From Zhengitettix transpicula (taxonomy: Eukaryota > Arthropoda > Insecta > Orthoptera > Tetrigidae): DNA of 64,000 bases. Of the stretch, positions 1 through 11,692 are shown piece by piece. The position numbers and the translations under genes were made by a program. The notes under the pieces are model-generated. The model was not told the DNA's origin. It saw nothing but the letters and a program-made list of their open reading frames with translations, and ran no database searches. Position 1 is the stretch's first letter; the number at the start of each line of letters is the position of its first letter. Location: NCBI GenBank assembly GCA_037074705.1, contig CM073593.1:108378238-108442237 (forward strand). Reading direction: 5' to 3'.

Positions 1-1641
1 TTGTACCTCTTCCTCCCGGAGGGGTTATAACAGGTGGAATTAAGGATTGTGACGTCAAACTGACGTGTTGATAATTGAAAAAGAAATTAACGGCGAATTA
101 ACCCCCGTTTTTGAGTTCAAAATAGGTGAAAAAATGGAGGAAAATCCCATTTAAGGAAATTTATTTCTGAACGCATAAACCAGGAAAAGGGTCGGGATTG
201 ACTTGTATGTGGTAACCCAAGCCACGAAAATTGCGAGGTAAATAACAGGAAAATAAACACTGTGTGGTCCGTTATCTGTAACTGTCCTTACATTCTTTAT
301 CACACTCTCGTGACGTTTGGGATTTTTTTATTGTTATTTTTATGCATTGTGCCTTTTTTATCGAGACGTTTGGCCTCGAGCTCTGATTCATTCCTGCTCC
401 ATTGTTTTGACAAAACGAGCGTGACGTCACGCTTCGAATATCGCCACGGAAATTTTTTCTCTCTCTGTATTGTGTTTATTTTTTATTTTTTTTTATTACT
501 GTGCGTGGAAATCTGGCAATGCCGGCTATTTATCCAATTACGATGCTAATGAGATAAATTTAGTTATCAAGGAGTAATTTTGGAACGCGTTGTCCAAACA
601 CAAAGAAAAAATATTATTTAGTAAATTCTTAGAGAGTTATCTTTCCGCTTAATGTCTCTGAACTACAGTATACTTACATTGTGATTAAAATACGAAGAGA
701 CTCTTTGCTGTTTACTTTTCAAAGAAGCGGGAAAAGTCGGTGTGTTTGTGACCTTTTAAAAATCACAACCATTCAGATGGCGCGCCCAGGGGCGCGGGGA
801 CAAGGCAGCGTCGCCGAACAATCGCTACTGTTTACAAAGTCTAATACGACCACCGCGTGTAGTCAAACTCGGGGACAACTTCTAATTTTAATCCCTACAG
901 TATGAGGCTTCATTAAAATTTAATTAAACCGTAAAAAAAAATCAGTTCATACTGACGTTTCGAAAACTACCCTCACATTATCTCAAGAAACCCCCTAAAA
1001 TTTGTAGACTAAACTGCCCATATAAATTGACTTTTTTGGTGGGGGGGGCGGGTGATTTTAATTGATTAATAATTATTTTATGCTAACCCACTGTAACTGA
1101 ATCACTCGAGTTCAAATCTACAACTGATTATTAAAATAAATAGAAATAAAAAGCGGCCGGATGATTGTCAGATAATATTAATTTTCTGTTGCTGGTCCTG
1201 AGAATATTTTTTTCTAATATTTATATATATATATTTATTTATTCTTAAACTTTGTTAACTGTAAATATGATTGGTATTGCACATCAAGTTAATTAGATTT
1301 GGCTAAATTTCGACTTATAAATTAGTTTAATTACGTTTAATTAATGCTAATCACTTAATTGAAATCAATCTTGGAACTATTAAGATCACAAAAAAAATAT
1401 TTTAACGATTAATTTGACTTGAATTCCAATAGAAGTCAATCACATATTTATTATAGTAGGAAATTCCCGTGCAGCGTGACGTCAGCAGTTGATGTCCTTG
1501 AAATCAGAGACTATGACTATGTATTTATATTCTCTGTAAAATCAGCGTGTAACAGCCGCCAGACATTGTAATTTTGGCACGATTTCCTCTTGGAAATGCC
1601 GTGTGCAAGAAGAAGTATGTCACTTAATCTTTATTTGAGCG
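1..1641. other. AT-rich stretch without a recognisable gene
   Basis: No coding exon or RNA gene was seen. Perfect CRE palindromes (TGACGTCA) occur at 50-57, 422-429 and 1477-1484. The rest is AT-rich, with A/T homopolymers and a G-run near 1040. Confidence 0.6.
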
Positions 1642-1683
1642 TTGTGTTTGTCGTGCAAACGTGAACTGTGTCAGTGTGTGTTC

Positions 1684-1687
1684 TTTC

Positions 1688-1727
<40 letters not shown>

Positions 1728-1734
1728 CCTCTCC
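1684..1734. repeat. CT/TTTCTC microsatellite
   Basis: An imperfect pyrimidine repeat with a pure (CT)n core. It creates the serine/leucine-rich open frames seen here. Confidence 0.95.
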
Positions 1735-1739
1735 CGCGC

Positions 1740-2135
1740 TACCAAACAAGGTAGACAGTTGCTTGTTTGTTGTTTGCCGCTGGATAAAGCAGAGGAAATG
1801 CGGAAGAGACGCTTCACTCCTTTATCCCTCTTATCAGCGGCAGTGGAGGACCTTTGGTACCTGCTGGTCCCTTTTGTTGTGACTTTGGCGATAACAACAG
1901 GCTCACTGACTCGCGGCGGAGCCTGGTCGGGTCGCGGGTCGACGACCAGCGCGAAATTCCAGCCAGCCAGTCACAGCGAGCGAAAGTCACGCGAAAAAAA
2001 AACCAACCAAAACAGCCAGCAGCAGCAGCACGTGTCTGGTCTCGTCTCCGGCTGTGCAGTGACGTCACGGCCGGTTCGTCACGTACGCGGCTGCTTCCGT
2101 GACCCAGGTCGGGCCAGCTGGTCGCCTTGTCGTAG
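1740..2135. promoter_or_regulatory. CpG-rich patch with a CRE site; possible promoter or first exon
   Basis: GC and CpG content are clearly higher than in the flanks, and a perfect TGACGTCA lies at 2060-2067. Open frames cross it on both strands but none resembles a known protein. An unmethylated regulatory island is possible but unproven. A poly-C run of about 16 follows at 2144. Confidence 0.25.
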
Positions 2136-2159
2136 GGTCTCTGCCCCCCCCCCCCCCCC

Positions 2160-2410
2160 GAGATATATTATCTACTATCTGTGGGGTCCCGGCGTTGCCC
2201 CGGATGTTGTAATTAAACTCAGCGACATCGACAACCCCTAGATTCGACTCCAATCTCGGTTCTTTTCGCATTATTTTATTGTAACGCCCCTCCACACCCA
2301 CCCCCTAAGGGTGCTCCACTTCCACGACGAAAAGCGTTGATATTATACACAGATAACATAGGTAGATATGAAACTATCAATCTCACTGACCCATTCTAAG
2401 TAATTTCTTA
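2160..2410 (-). repeat. Family B element (partial)
   Basis: The reverse complement shows the family B hallmarks: GAGATTGGAGTCGAATC, then GATGTCGCTGAGTTTAATTA, then the CCGGGGCAACGCCGGG tail. Its 5' part is missing. Confidence 0.8.
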
Positions 2411-2473
2411 TATAATATTATCTTACTCTCACGCGAAACTTCTTTTCATTAAATAAAAGTTAACGAACTTTTC

Positions 2474-2750
2474 TTTCCCGCCATCGGAACAAATACCCAA
2501 TGCCCGACCTACCTGATGCAGGTTTTTCTAGGGTTCTTCCTGCATTTCTTTACGCGAATGCCGGGTAGGATCCTTAAAATATAGCCCGGGGGCCCCTAGT
2601 TAACGCTTGACTACCTTCAGCTACCCTTCCACATCCCCCCTTTCAAATCCCTTCCTATGCTATTCAAGGGGAGTTGCCACAATGTGGATTACCCTCATGC
2701 AGCGTGTTACCCTAAAAAAATAAAAATTAGCTTGTTACCCTACAAAAAAA
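2474..2750 (+). repeat. Family A element, 5'-truncated (copy 1)
   Basis: Begins inside the family at CCCGCCATC and runs through the GATGCAGG/CCTGCAT hairpin to the 3' end GTTACCCTAAAAAAA. The last ~20 bases of tail (GTTACCCTAC plus A-run) are duplicated at 2733-2750. A second copy follows head to tail 11 bp later. Confidence 0.9.
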
Positions 2751-2761
2751 CTCGACCTAAT

Positions 2762-3235
2762 GAACCTTGTAGGAGAGTCCGGAAGGGGATGCCTTTTCCT
2801 CTCTCCGTTTTCGAACTAAGGTTCCCACAAGCCGAGGCCTGTTTTGAGAGGTGCATGTTCCGGGGTCACAGACCTTGGGCATACTGTAAGAGTTGTCCGC
2901 TGTTCCCAATGGAACAGTCGGCCAGCTGCCTCCTAAACTGGTCGAGGCACGGAGAAGGAAATTCTGCGTCCCCACAGTTAACCCCTCTTCCGTCATCCAG
3001 GGAAAGGCGTGGGATAAGTTGCCCGACCTACCTGATGCAGGTTTTCTATCCTGCATCACTTTTGGGCGAATTGCTGGGTAGGATCCTTACACTACAGCTC
3101 CAGGTTTCCTAGTTAACCCTTGGCTACCTTCATCTACCCTTCCGAATCCCCCCTCGAAAATCCCATCCTATGCTTTTAAACGGGATTTGCCACCACGTGG
3201 ATTACCCTCAAATAGTGTGTTACTCTAAAATAATA
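2762..3235 (+). repeat. Family A element (copy 2)
   Basis: Nearly full length. It starts GAACCTTGTAGGAGAG, lacks the 5' hairpin, and ends GTGTTACTCTAAAA. The open frames on both strands here recur in other copies at the same family position and are not genes. Confidence 0.92.
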
Positions 3236-5735
3236 ACAGTTTTGTTGTTATTTAAGAACTCGACTCCCCATACAAACAAATTTGTTTACAAGTTGTGCAG
3301 TTTCTTCATTTATTTTTTATTTTAAGTTCTCTCAGTTTGGTCCAATATAACAAGAGTCTCAATTAATTTCTTTTTATAAACAGCATTGGTAGTGAGTAAA
3401 CTTCATAATTCGAACCTTTGGACGGCCCATTTGTTTGTTGAAACCAGAAAAAAAATTGTGTTAGATACATGGAATGGTAAATATCATGAGTTACGTATTT
3501 CCCCCCCCCCCCATCCCTTTTAACATTGTTCTGGTTGTGTCCGAAATTAATTTTCAGTCATTCTAATGTTTAAAATTTTCTTATTTATTGCTTTCTCAAT
3601 TTAAAGTTCGTGGTGTGTGTGAAGGCCGTATGAATTATCATCACTTTTGACTGACGTTACCGTTTATCTTGCAGTTAGTTCTGTTGAATAATCGAGTACT
3701 TTTTTCTTGTTTAGTGGGGGAAATGCGGGACCTCCTTTAACTTCTTTTTTTTGGGGGGGGGGAAGAGGGCAAGGGGGGTTTCCGCTCGAGTATTATCGAT
3801 TGAGCTTAACGTGGTGATGGTGGAAGTGTTTGAACGTCTGTGAAAGCGTCCGTGGTAAAGGTCGTGGAGCGGAGAAGTGGGTCAAACCGTCGTCGTGTGG
3901 TTCACCTTTAACCAAGAGAGAAGACGGACAGACTTCATCAAGGCGCCGACCAGCGTCCATGAACCTTTTAGAACTTGTCGTCCTTCTGTTTGCCAACATT
4001 AAATTTGCAAGCGAACTGTTCGCGGACGGGGAAACCTTCGACATTCAGCCCTCGAGACCACGACCTTCAGACGCTGACGTATTGATTAAATTTGCAACTT
4101 GTGGCGATTAATTACAATGGTGATTCCAATGGCGAGTCATTTAAACCTTCTTCTTTATTGGGGGTTAAGTTCGAGTCAGCCACGTCCGATAAATCGACTT
4201 GAATCGAGTATAAATCGATGCTAACCCTCTGTAACGAATCGCAATTTAATTATATTACTGTAAAAAAATTGAAAAAATTTAATTCAATGCAACGATTCGT
4301 CCACAATATTTTAGGTATCATGTTCAAATACAAAAATTTTGAATTTAGAGTCTATGGACGCCATTTTTAATTACAGAAAGGTAAATTTGTCACATTATAT
4401 AAACTTGAATGTCGTTATTGGACATCGAAACGCTCAAAATATCGATTTATCAATATTCATCACCTCAACACTACTAAATTATTTCGACCCCTTTGCCGCC
4501 CCCCCCCAACCAACCTCCCCCCCTCAAAAACGCTCAATTAATTAAACGTTAATAAATCATGTGTTAAACAATAAAAATAAACACAAAACCCTTCAACCCC
4601 TATATTTATTTTTTCGAGAGACGTTTTTACGTTGAATCGCGAGAAAAAATTAGCGATTATTGAAATAAAAGGATTCAAACTAAATTCATTGTAAAAAAAA
4701 TGGCGGGAGTTTTCTTGACAGTGTTACCTGAATAATTTAGTGTCTCTCCCAGGGGGTTTCAATTTTGATTACGAGCTTTAAGAAAAATGATTGATTCTGA
4801 TTTCATTTCCGTTGTTACAAGATTTTTTTTTTGGACAATTTCTTCAATTATTTACATATATTTTTATACTTTCATGTCTTTTTATCGTTTTTATTTTATC
4901 CTTGAATTAAAAAGCAGTACAAAGAGTCGTCGGATTCAACCCCCTTTTATTTATAAATTCGTCAAACGTTACGGGAGCTTTTTAATTAATAAGGGACAGA
5001 CATTGATAACAGTGGATTGGTATTATTTTATTTAACCAGACAGTTTCTTTGCTTCTTTACCCTCTTAATTCGTTTTTTAAAATTTCTATAGTTCCTTGTT
5101 TTCCATTTTACTCATTTATTTACCCTTTTTCCCTCAGCATGTTTTATCAACCTTTTGTACTAAATTTATCTTCTCGGTTCAGGACTTTAATCCTTATGTG
5201 TGTTTCAGCACGTATTTTTTTCTTTTCTATCTCTTATTTTAGCGTATCCACAATACTAATTTCTTCATTTCTATATAGAGTGGTCTATTCACAAAGAAGC
5301 AATTAGGAAATTAAATCAATACGAAAATTCTATTAACACGTTCGACAATTCTTTCCCATTTATATCGATACGTCTGTCTTTTTTTCTCGTTCCTCCGCAT
5401 CTTTTTTTTTACTCAGTATTGACGCCATTACGTCGGTTTATTTAATGTAAACGAACTCTTCATTTCTATGGAGTCGAGAACTCGGGACGACTTCAAAGAA
5501 GTTACTTGCAAATGCGACGCTGCAATCTATTTAAAAGTTGAATGTTAATTGCTCGGAAGAGTGAAGAAGCCACCCCCTTGGGGAGGGGCTGGGGGGGGGG
5601 GAAGTGGTCGATAAAATCAGTCGTTATCAACTCACTAATAAAATTGAAAGTCGTGAAATAGGATCTGGAAGGGAGACCAATGAATATCATCATCGCAAAT
5701 CAATAAAGAGAAAAAAATTTTGGTAACAAAGGAAT
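3236..5735. other. AT-rich stretch without a recognisable gene
   Basis: Contains C- and G-runs (about 3500, 3755, 4500, 5590). A slightly more GC-rich patch at 3815-4060 has open frames on both strands (93 and 83 codons) with no recognisable domain. Long T/A runs dominate 4790-5460. Confidence 0.6.
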
Positions 5736-5739
5736 ATTA

Positions 5740-6260
5740 AGGAGCATACTGAGGATGGAAGACAATTTATTTAAAACTATTTTCATATAAAATTCCACTA
5801 AGTTTCGTCCTTAATTTTTTTTTGGACTTTAATCCGTTTTGTGAATTTGAGTACTTTAAGGACTCTGAGGGAAATATATTTAAAGATTTGTTTTTTAAAA
5901 AAAGTTTGGTTTAAGCTGATTTAAGGACGAAATGTTGCGTCCTTAATTTTTAAGACTTTATCAGGTTTGTGGTTAAGGACTTGCAGAGTCATAAATTAAA
6001 ATTAAATGTATTCAAAGTTGCGTTGAATTTGGTTATTTAAATATTGTATAAAAGCTTGGTTTAACCTGAATTAAGGACGAAACGTTTCACCCTTAAATTT
6101 TAGGACTTTAATGAGATTTTTCTAATTCGAGTAATTTACTAAAATTTAATTAAAAGATGAGTGGATGCAAAAAAAATTGTTGTTTTAAAATTATATAAAA
6201 CCTTGATTTAACCTGGATTAAGGACAAAACGTTGTGAAATTAATTGGCTTTTTATTTAAT
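5740..6260. repeat. Diverged tandem repeat with AAGGACGAAACGTT motifs
   Basis: At least three units of roughly 130-190 bp. Each carries a variant of TTTAACCTGAATTAAGGACG followed by AAACGTT and then CCTTAATTTTTAGGACTTTA. An opposed copy of the motif lies at the left edge. A related fragment lies at 61620-61740. This looks like decayed family C material. Confidence 0.65.
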
Positions 6261-6487
6261 TGCAATAATTAATTTCTTATCCTGATTGTTGACAAATTAG
6301 TTTCCATGGCTACCTTAATAAAGCTGAGTTTCGATTGAAATAATTTCTCCAGTCCTTGAAATTTGTTTGAAATATAACAATGTCAAGGATAAAAATGCTA
6401 AGGTCATTTATTAGGCATAATTATTGTAAGATTAATTAACAGTCGAAATTTAAAAATTCAAAATCTAATTAATTACGACATGGAATG

Positions 6488-6645
6488 TTTAATTAACAAC
6501 ACAACAACGTTTCGGTCCGCATGTCGACCCACTTTCAGGGCTGAAAATGAGTTTATATCACCAAAGCAAACCGTTTCTTTTGGTCTGTAACAACCTGAAT
6601 ATGGAAGAAATAGGTCCAGAAACGTTGCTGTCTTGCTAATTAAAT
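6488..6645. mobile_element. Family C inverted-repeat element
   Basis: The left end TTTAATTAACAACACAACAA followed by CGTTTCGGTCC matches the reverse complement of the right end at about 80% over 31 bp. Each end continues into the GAAACGTT hairpin motif. There is no internal coding capacity. Confidence 0.65.
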
Positions 6646-6820
6646 TTTCTTGACAATAAATATATTTTTAATTATGAAAACATTTAAATGATATCTGATT
6701 TTTTAAAAACACACTTGAAAAATGATATTATATTATTTATATAGTGATAAATATTTCATGTAATATATATACAGGAACTTGATAATGAATATTTTACTGT
6801 ATGGCTGTTTTTTTTAAAAA

Positions 6821-7376
6821 AATTTTTAGGGTAACAGGCTCCATGAGGCTAATCCACATAGTGGAAACTCCCCTTTAATAGCATAGGAAGGGATTTGAAA
6901 GGGGGGATGTGGAAGGGTAGAGGAAGGTAGCCAAGGATTAACTAGGGCCCTCGGACTATACTTTAAGGATCCTATCCGGCATTCACCTAAAGAAATGCAG
7001 GGAAAACCCTAGAAAAACCTGCATCAGGTAGGTCGGGCATTGGGTACTTGTCACGCGCCCTTCCCTGGATGGCGGGAGAGGGGAGTTTGCTGTGGGGTCG
7101 CAGAATTCCCTTCTCCGTGCCACGACCAGTTTAGGAGGCAGCTGGCCGACTGTTACAATGGGAACAGAACAACTCTTACCGTATGCCCAGGTCTGTGACC
7201 CCGGAACATACACCTCTCAAAACAGGCCTCGGCATGTGGGAACCTTAGTTCAAAAACGGAGAGGAAAAGTCATCCCCAAAGGTAGCCCTTTCCTGTCTCT
7301 CCTACAAGGTTCTGCCTGCGAGAGAACATCCCTCGCAGGTACTGCCTCTGCCTGTGAGAGAATAGCCCCCTCAGAC
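6821..7376 (-). repeat. Family A element, full length (copy 3)
   Basis: Full length on the - strand, from GTCTGAGGGGGC through a doubled 5' hairpin region (two CTCTCGCAGG/CCTGCGAGAG arms) to CTGTTACCCTAAAAA. Confidence 0.95.
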
Positions 7377-8274
7377 AGCTTATACCTGTAGGGCTGTTAT
7401 TGTTTATCCATGGACTATTATTACAGACAGTTTTAATACTGCGGGGTTTTTTGATTGGTCCTTACTTGCTCCGCCCAGTGACGTAGCAGCGCGGGCTCTG
7501 ATTCGTTACGCCTCGTAAAATGGCCTCTACGACACTTTTCAAAACATTGTAGAAGTAAATATTAAAAATTCTAATAATTGAAATAAATTTCAGGATATTA
7601 AAAAAAATTATTTCTAAGACACACAGAGACACATTACATGGTCTATATATGTATATACACACACAAGATGGATGGCGCAGTTGCAATATTTCTTGTCGCC
7701 ATATTAGGCAGATTACCTTTAAGTGAGAACCACTTTACCCGTGTGTGATTAATGACGCTGTTAGGGGAAGGAAAGTGTGCACGGGGTTTTCCTCCAAGGA
7801 ACCCCCCCCCCAACCCCCACCCCCAACCACCTCCTTTTATTCACTAATGTCATGGAAACATCGATCGCTTTTATATAAGTTTCACGAGCCACCCACCCGC
7901 GCCCTTCCTAAGTGCGTCCTGATTTATGACGCCGAGGAGGGGCTCAAGGTAAAGGTCAACGAGGGGTTGTCTTTAAAGTGTGGGGGTCGCGCGCACGCGT
8001 GACGTTTACATGGTCGAGGACACAACAGAATTAAAAAGCCTTGCGTGTCAACTTTGCTGCTGGCCTTCGACGACGCAAGGTGAAAAGACTTTGGGAAGGG
8101 TCAAGATACACCAATACAGACACACATATATATATTTATGACTCCAAAACCGGTCCTTCACGAGATTCTAAGGACATCAGCCAATCATATACGAACTTTC
8201 TACAGCGGCGAAAAAAAAATTGTCCAATAATATTTTTGTTAATAAAACATACTTTGTAAGTATATATATATATA
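7377..8274. other. Unassigned stretch
   Basis: No gene recognised. There is a C-rich run at 7802 and a CpG-containing patch at 7880-8110 with no conserved frame. A short (TA)n lies at 8262-8279. Confidence 0.55.
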
Positions 8275-8525
8275 TATATTCTACAATTAGGAAACCAACC
8301 GTTTCAAACATTAGACAATACAAAGCTATTACAAGAATAATTAAGAAACCAACCTTTTACAATAGTAAAATAAACATGAATATTTTTAGAATCGAATTAG
8401 AAAAACCAAAGCTTAGAATAGTAGACAATACAAAGATATAAATAGGAGAAACTAAAAAAATAGGCAGGTACAACAATAATAATTACGAAACCAACGTTTT
8501 TGGAGTAGTAGAAATACTAATTTGG
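8275..8525 (-). repeat. Left arm of foldback-like structure 1 (tandem subrepeats)
   Basis: About four diverged 55-60 bp units. The reverse complement reads GAAACGGTTGGTTTCCTAAT, the same unit as the array at 9740-10880 on the other strand. One 20-base block is identical between the arms. Confidence 0.8.
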
Positions 8526-9250
8526 CCAAATTTCGTACACTTGTTGTTTGCGACTAGGAAACAAACACTGTGGGGGGTGAGACACGTCTACCATCCTCAA
8601 GAAAATAACGTGAAAAACAATCGATATTGGAGTCAAATCCGGCGTGGTTATGGATGTCGCTGAGTTTCATGATGATATTCAAGTTACCGTGTTTGACCCG
8701 CCCAAGGACGGTAGTGGACGGGGGGTGGAAATATTCAAATAAATTTTAAACGGCTGATATTAGCGTCGGATTAATATTTTTTAAAGGGGGGGTCAAAGGG
8801 ATTGATCGTGTTTCTCCCGATGTTGTTTGTGTATAATATCAACCCCTTTCAGCATGATAGGGGAGTACCCTTAGGGGTTGAGATGGACAGGCGTGTAAAC
8901 AACCGATATTGGAGTCAAATCCGGTGGCGTTATTGATGTCGCTTAGTTTCATGATGACATACAAGCTGCCATTTAACCCACCCAAGGATGGTAGTGAACG
9001 GGGGGGGGGTGGAAATATTAAAAAAATAAATTTTAAACGGCCGATATTTGCGTCGGATTAATATTTTTCAGTGGGGGGGGGGTGTAAGGGAATGATCGTG
9101 TTTTCCCTATGTTATGTATAATTTCAACCCCCTTTCAGCATGAGAGGGGAGCACCCTTAGGGGTGGGGATGGAGAGGCGTGTAAATAACGGAGATTGGAG
9201 TCGAATTTGGATGGGTTATGGATGTCGCTGACTTTATTCATGATACCCCG
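8526..9250 (+). repeat. Family B tandem array (about 2.5 units)
   Basis: Three successive GTCAAATCC/GTCGAATTT-GGATGTCGCTGAGTTT blocks at about 8630, 8910 and 9195, spaced roughly 280 bp, each preceded by the CAACCCCTTTCAGCATG segment. The first unit has the full 5' end (AAATTTCGTACACTTG). Confidence 0.85.
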
Positions 9251-9739
9251 TGATAGTTAACTGATCAAAAATGGATAAAAATTCCAAATGATTCAAAATC
9301 AGCGATACACAAAGAAGTTTGGCTGTAGAGAACGTTGTAGCAGCAGCTGCCGTCGGTTAACTTTCACGCCAGTAGAGGAAGGAGTTTCGTCACCTTGTCG
9401 GTTTCTCACTCACGTCCACGGTGAATCAAGAACTCGTCGAGATATCGCTCCGCAGGATCCCAGCATTAGAAACTTCGGACTGGATTTTTTTTTGGTAACA
9501 CAACAAGAATCAGAGGTGCAACAACGAGGAAGGTTTCAACAGTCAACGCTGACGACAAAGGATTCCGACGTTTCGTAAAAGACAGTCAGTTCACTAAGGG
9601 AGGAAGGGGGGGGGGAGCATGAGAGGCCCGAACAATCCTTTTATTGTGTGTCGCCGTGGACCTACTCGGTTAATCAGGGCGGTCCCAGAGAGAAAGACAG
9701 TTACTTCAGCTTTCCACACCAGCGAATGTTCGGGAACGT
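9251..9739. other. Spacer within foldback-like structure 1
   Basis: More balanced composition than the flanks. An open frame at 9288-9578 (96 codons) has no recognised domain. A G-run lies at 9606. Confidence 0.5.
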
Positions 9740-10880
9740 CTTCTTGTTATATCTTTGGAACGTTGTGTTTTATTTCTACTTGCTAGATCTAGGTATTGTC
9801 GAAAATTCGTAACTTTGGGTTTCCTAATGCCTATTGTTTTCATCTTTGGAATTTTTTACTGTTCTTAATTCCTCTTCTTACACCTTTATATATTTTTCTA
9901 TTCGAAATATTCGTTTCCGATTTCTTCTTATTATATCTTTATATTTCTTACTATTCGTAAGTTTAGTTTGATAATTCTTATAGATTTATAACTTTCTATT
10001 GTCGACTTTGGTTTCTTAATTATTCTTGTTATATCTCTATATTGTCAATTATGGGAAACGATTGGTTTCGTTATTATTAAGCTACCAAAGGCATTTACCC
10101 GGTGCTACAAAAATTACATATATAAACTTATATGGGTAACATAAACCAACAGTCTTCGTAGAGTTTATTATTTTTTGATATCTTTGAAATGTCTACTATT
10201 TGAAACGTTTCTTTTTCCCCATTATCTTTTTGTTATCTACTATTCGATTAATTGGTTATCTAATTTCTATTGTTATATTTTTGTATTTCCTACTATTTGA
10301 AACGGTTGGTTTCCTAATTCCTCTTGTTATATCTTTATGTATTTTTTTCTACTCCAAACGTTTTTTTTTAAATTATTGTTGTTACATCTTTGTATTGTCC
10401 ACTATTCAAAGTCTTCGTTTCTTAATTATTCGTGTCTTATTCTACTATTTAAATCATTGCTTTCTTAGTATTCCATGTTACATCTTTGTATGGTCTCTTA
10501 TTTGAACCTTCCTAATCTTGTCATATCTTTGTATTCTGTTCTTTACTTCTTAACTTTGGTTTTTATATTTTTTTATTGTTATATTTTGGTATTTCCAACT
10601 CTTTGACAAGGTTAGTTTCCTAATTCCTCTTGTTACATCTTTGTAATTTTATTTACTGTTCTTCTTACTTCCTCCTGTTATATATTTGTATTTTTTTTTA
10701 CTGTTCGTTACGGATCGTTCCCTTATTCTTCTTGTCAGATATTTGTACTTCTTTACTATTCGTGCCTTTTTAGTTTCCTAATTCTTCTAGCTATATAACG
10801 TTTTGTTCTGTCTACTCTTGGCAAACTGTCGGTTTCGTAATCCTTGTAGCTATATATATTTTCTTGTCGTCTTTTGGTCC
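9740..10880 (+). repeat. Right arm of foldback-like structure 1 (tandem subrepeats)
   Basis: About 18-20 diverged units of 55-60 bp with consensus GAAACGTTGGTTTCCTAATT, then CTTGTTATATCTTTGTAT and CTACTATTC. This is the reverse complement of the 8275-8525 array. Open frames in it are fortuitous. Confidence 0.85.
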
Positions 10881-11602
10881 TATTTCTTTTCCGTTTATCT
10901 TTCCTGACTACAGATTCTCCGTTCGTGAGCTCAACGTCTGTGTTTATCCTCACAACGTCGTTCAACTTAAACCGACCCTAGGAAATTGTTGGAAACCTCC
11001 CTGGTTCCTCCCTCTGCCAATAATTTCTACTTTACCGTCGAAATAAACTCGACCAAACACTCGGAATCTTAAAGGAAACAACGTTAAATAAAAAGTTTCA
11101 ATATTCTTATTCATGTCAAAGTTTATAATAGGACAAAGTTTCAATGATGCAGCCATGTTTTTAACAGTGTTTTATTTTTCTCTCTGTTTTTTCCTCAGGT
11201 AAGTTCCGAGCCTTCTGGTTCTACCGTGGTTGACCAAAAAAAACAACAACAACGAGAAACGTTCTGTAAGTAGAACATCAAGTCTCAGATAATTAATTTA
11301 CCCCGCAAACAGTTACAAAGAGGAACTGCGGGAAAATATGACAACCTAAGTCGTTAATATCCACAATGTTTTAACCTCCCTTAATTTCCTTTTCACAAGG
11401 GAACACGTGTATTGGTCACATTTGATTTATATATGGATCACACAATGTATATATTATTTAATAGATTTAATTAGTTATATTATTTTATTAGTATAATTAC
11501 AGTTATTTTAATTATAATTAAATTAAGGGTTTTCGATGGTTTTATTGAAGAAGAAAAAATTGGTTGAAAGAACGGAGTAAAAAAAATTCCAATGCAATGG
11601 AG

Positions 11603-11603
<1 letters not shown>
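10881..11603. other. Unassigned AT-rich stretch
   Basis: No gene recognised. The reading frames at 10864-11156 overlap the end of the array and have no conserved features. Confidence 0.5.

Positions 11604-11690
<87 letters not shown>
11604..11690. repeat. Compound (GT)n(GA)n microsatellite
   Basis: A (TG)n run of about 28 bp passes directly into a nearly pure (GA)n run of about 59 bp. Confidence 0.98.

Positions 11691-11692
<2 letters not shown>

Noticed and set aside
1642..2241. 199-codon open frame on the + strand
   Set aside because: It starts in a pyrimidine repeat giving runs of Ser/Leu, crosses a CpG-rich patch and ends in a family B copy. No domain is recognisable and overlapping frames exist on both strands.
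2657..3112. 151-codon frame and similar frames at 14640, 20338, 26186, 29946, 58255 and 63239
   Set aside because: All fall in family A copies at the same family positions and on both strands, with frameshifts between copies. They are repeat shadows, not genes.
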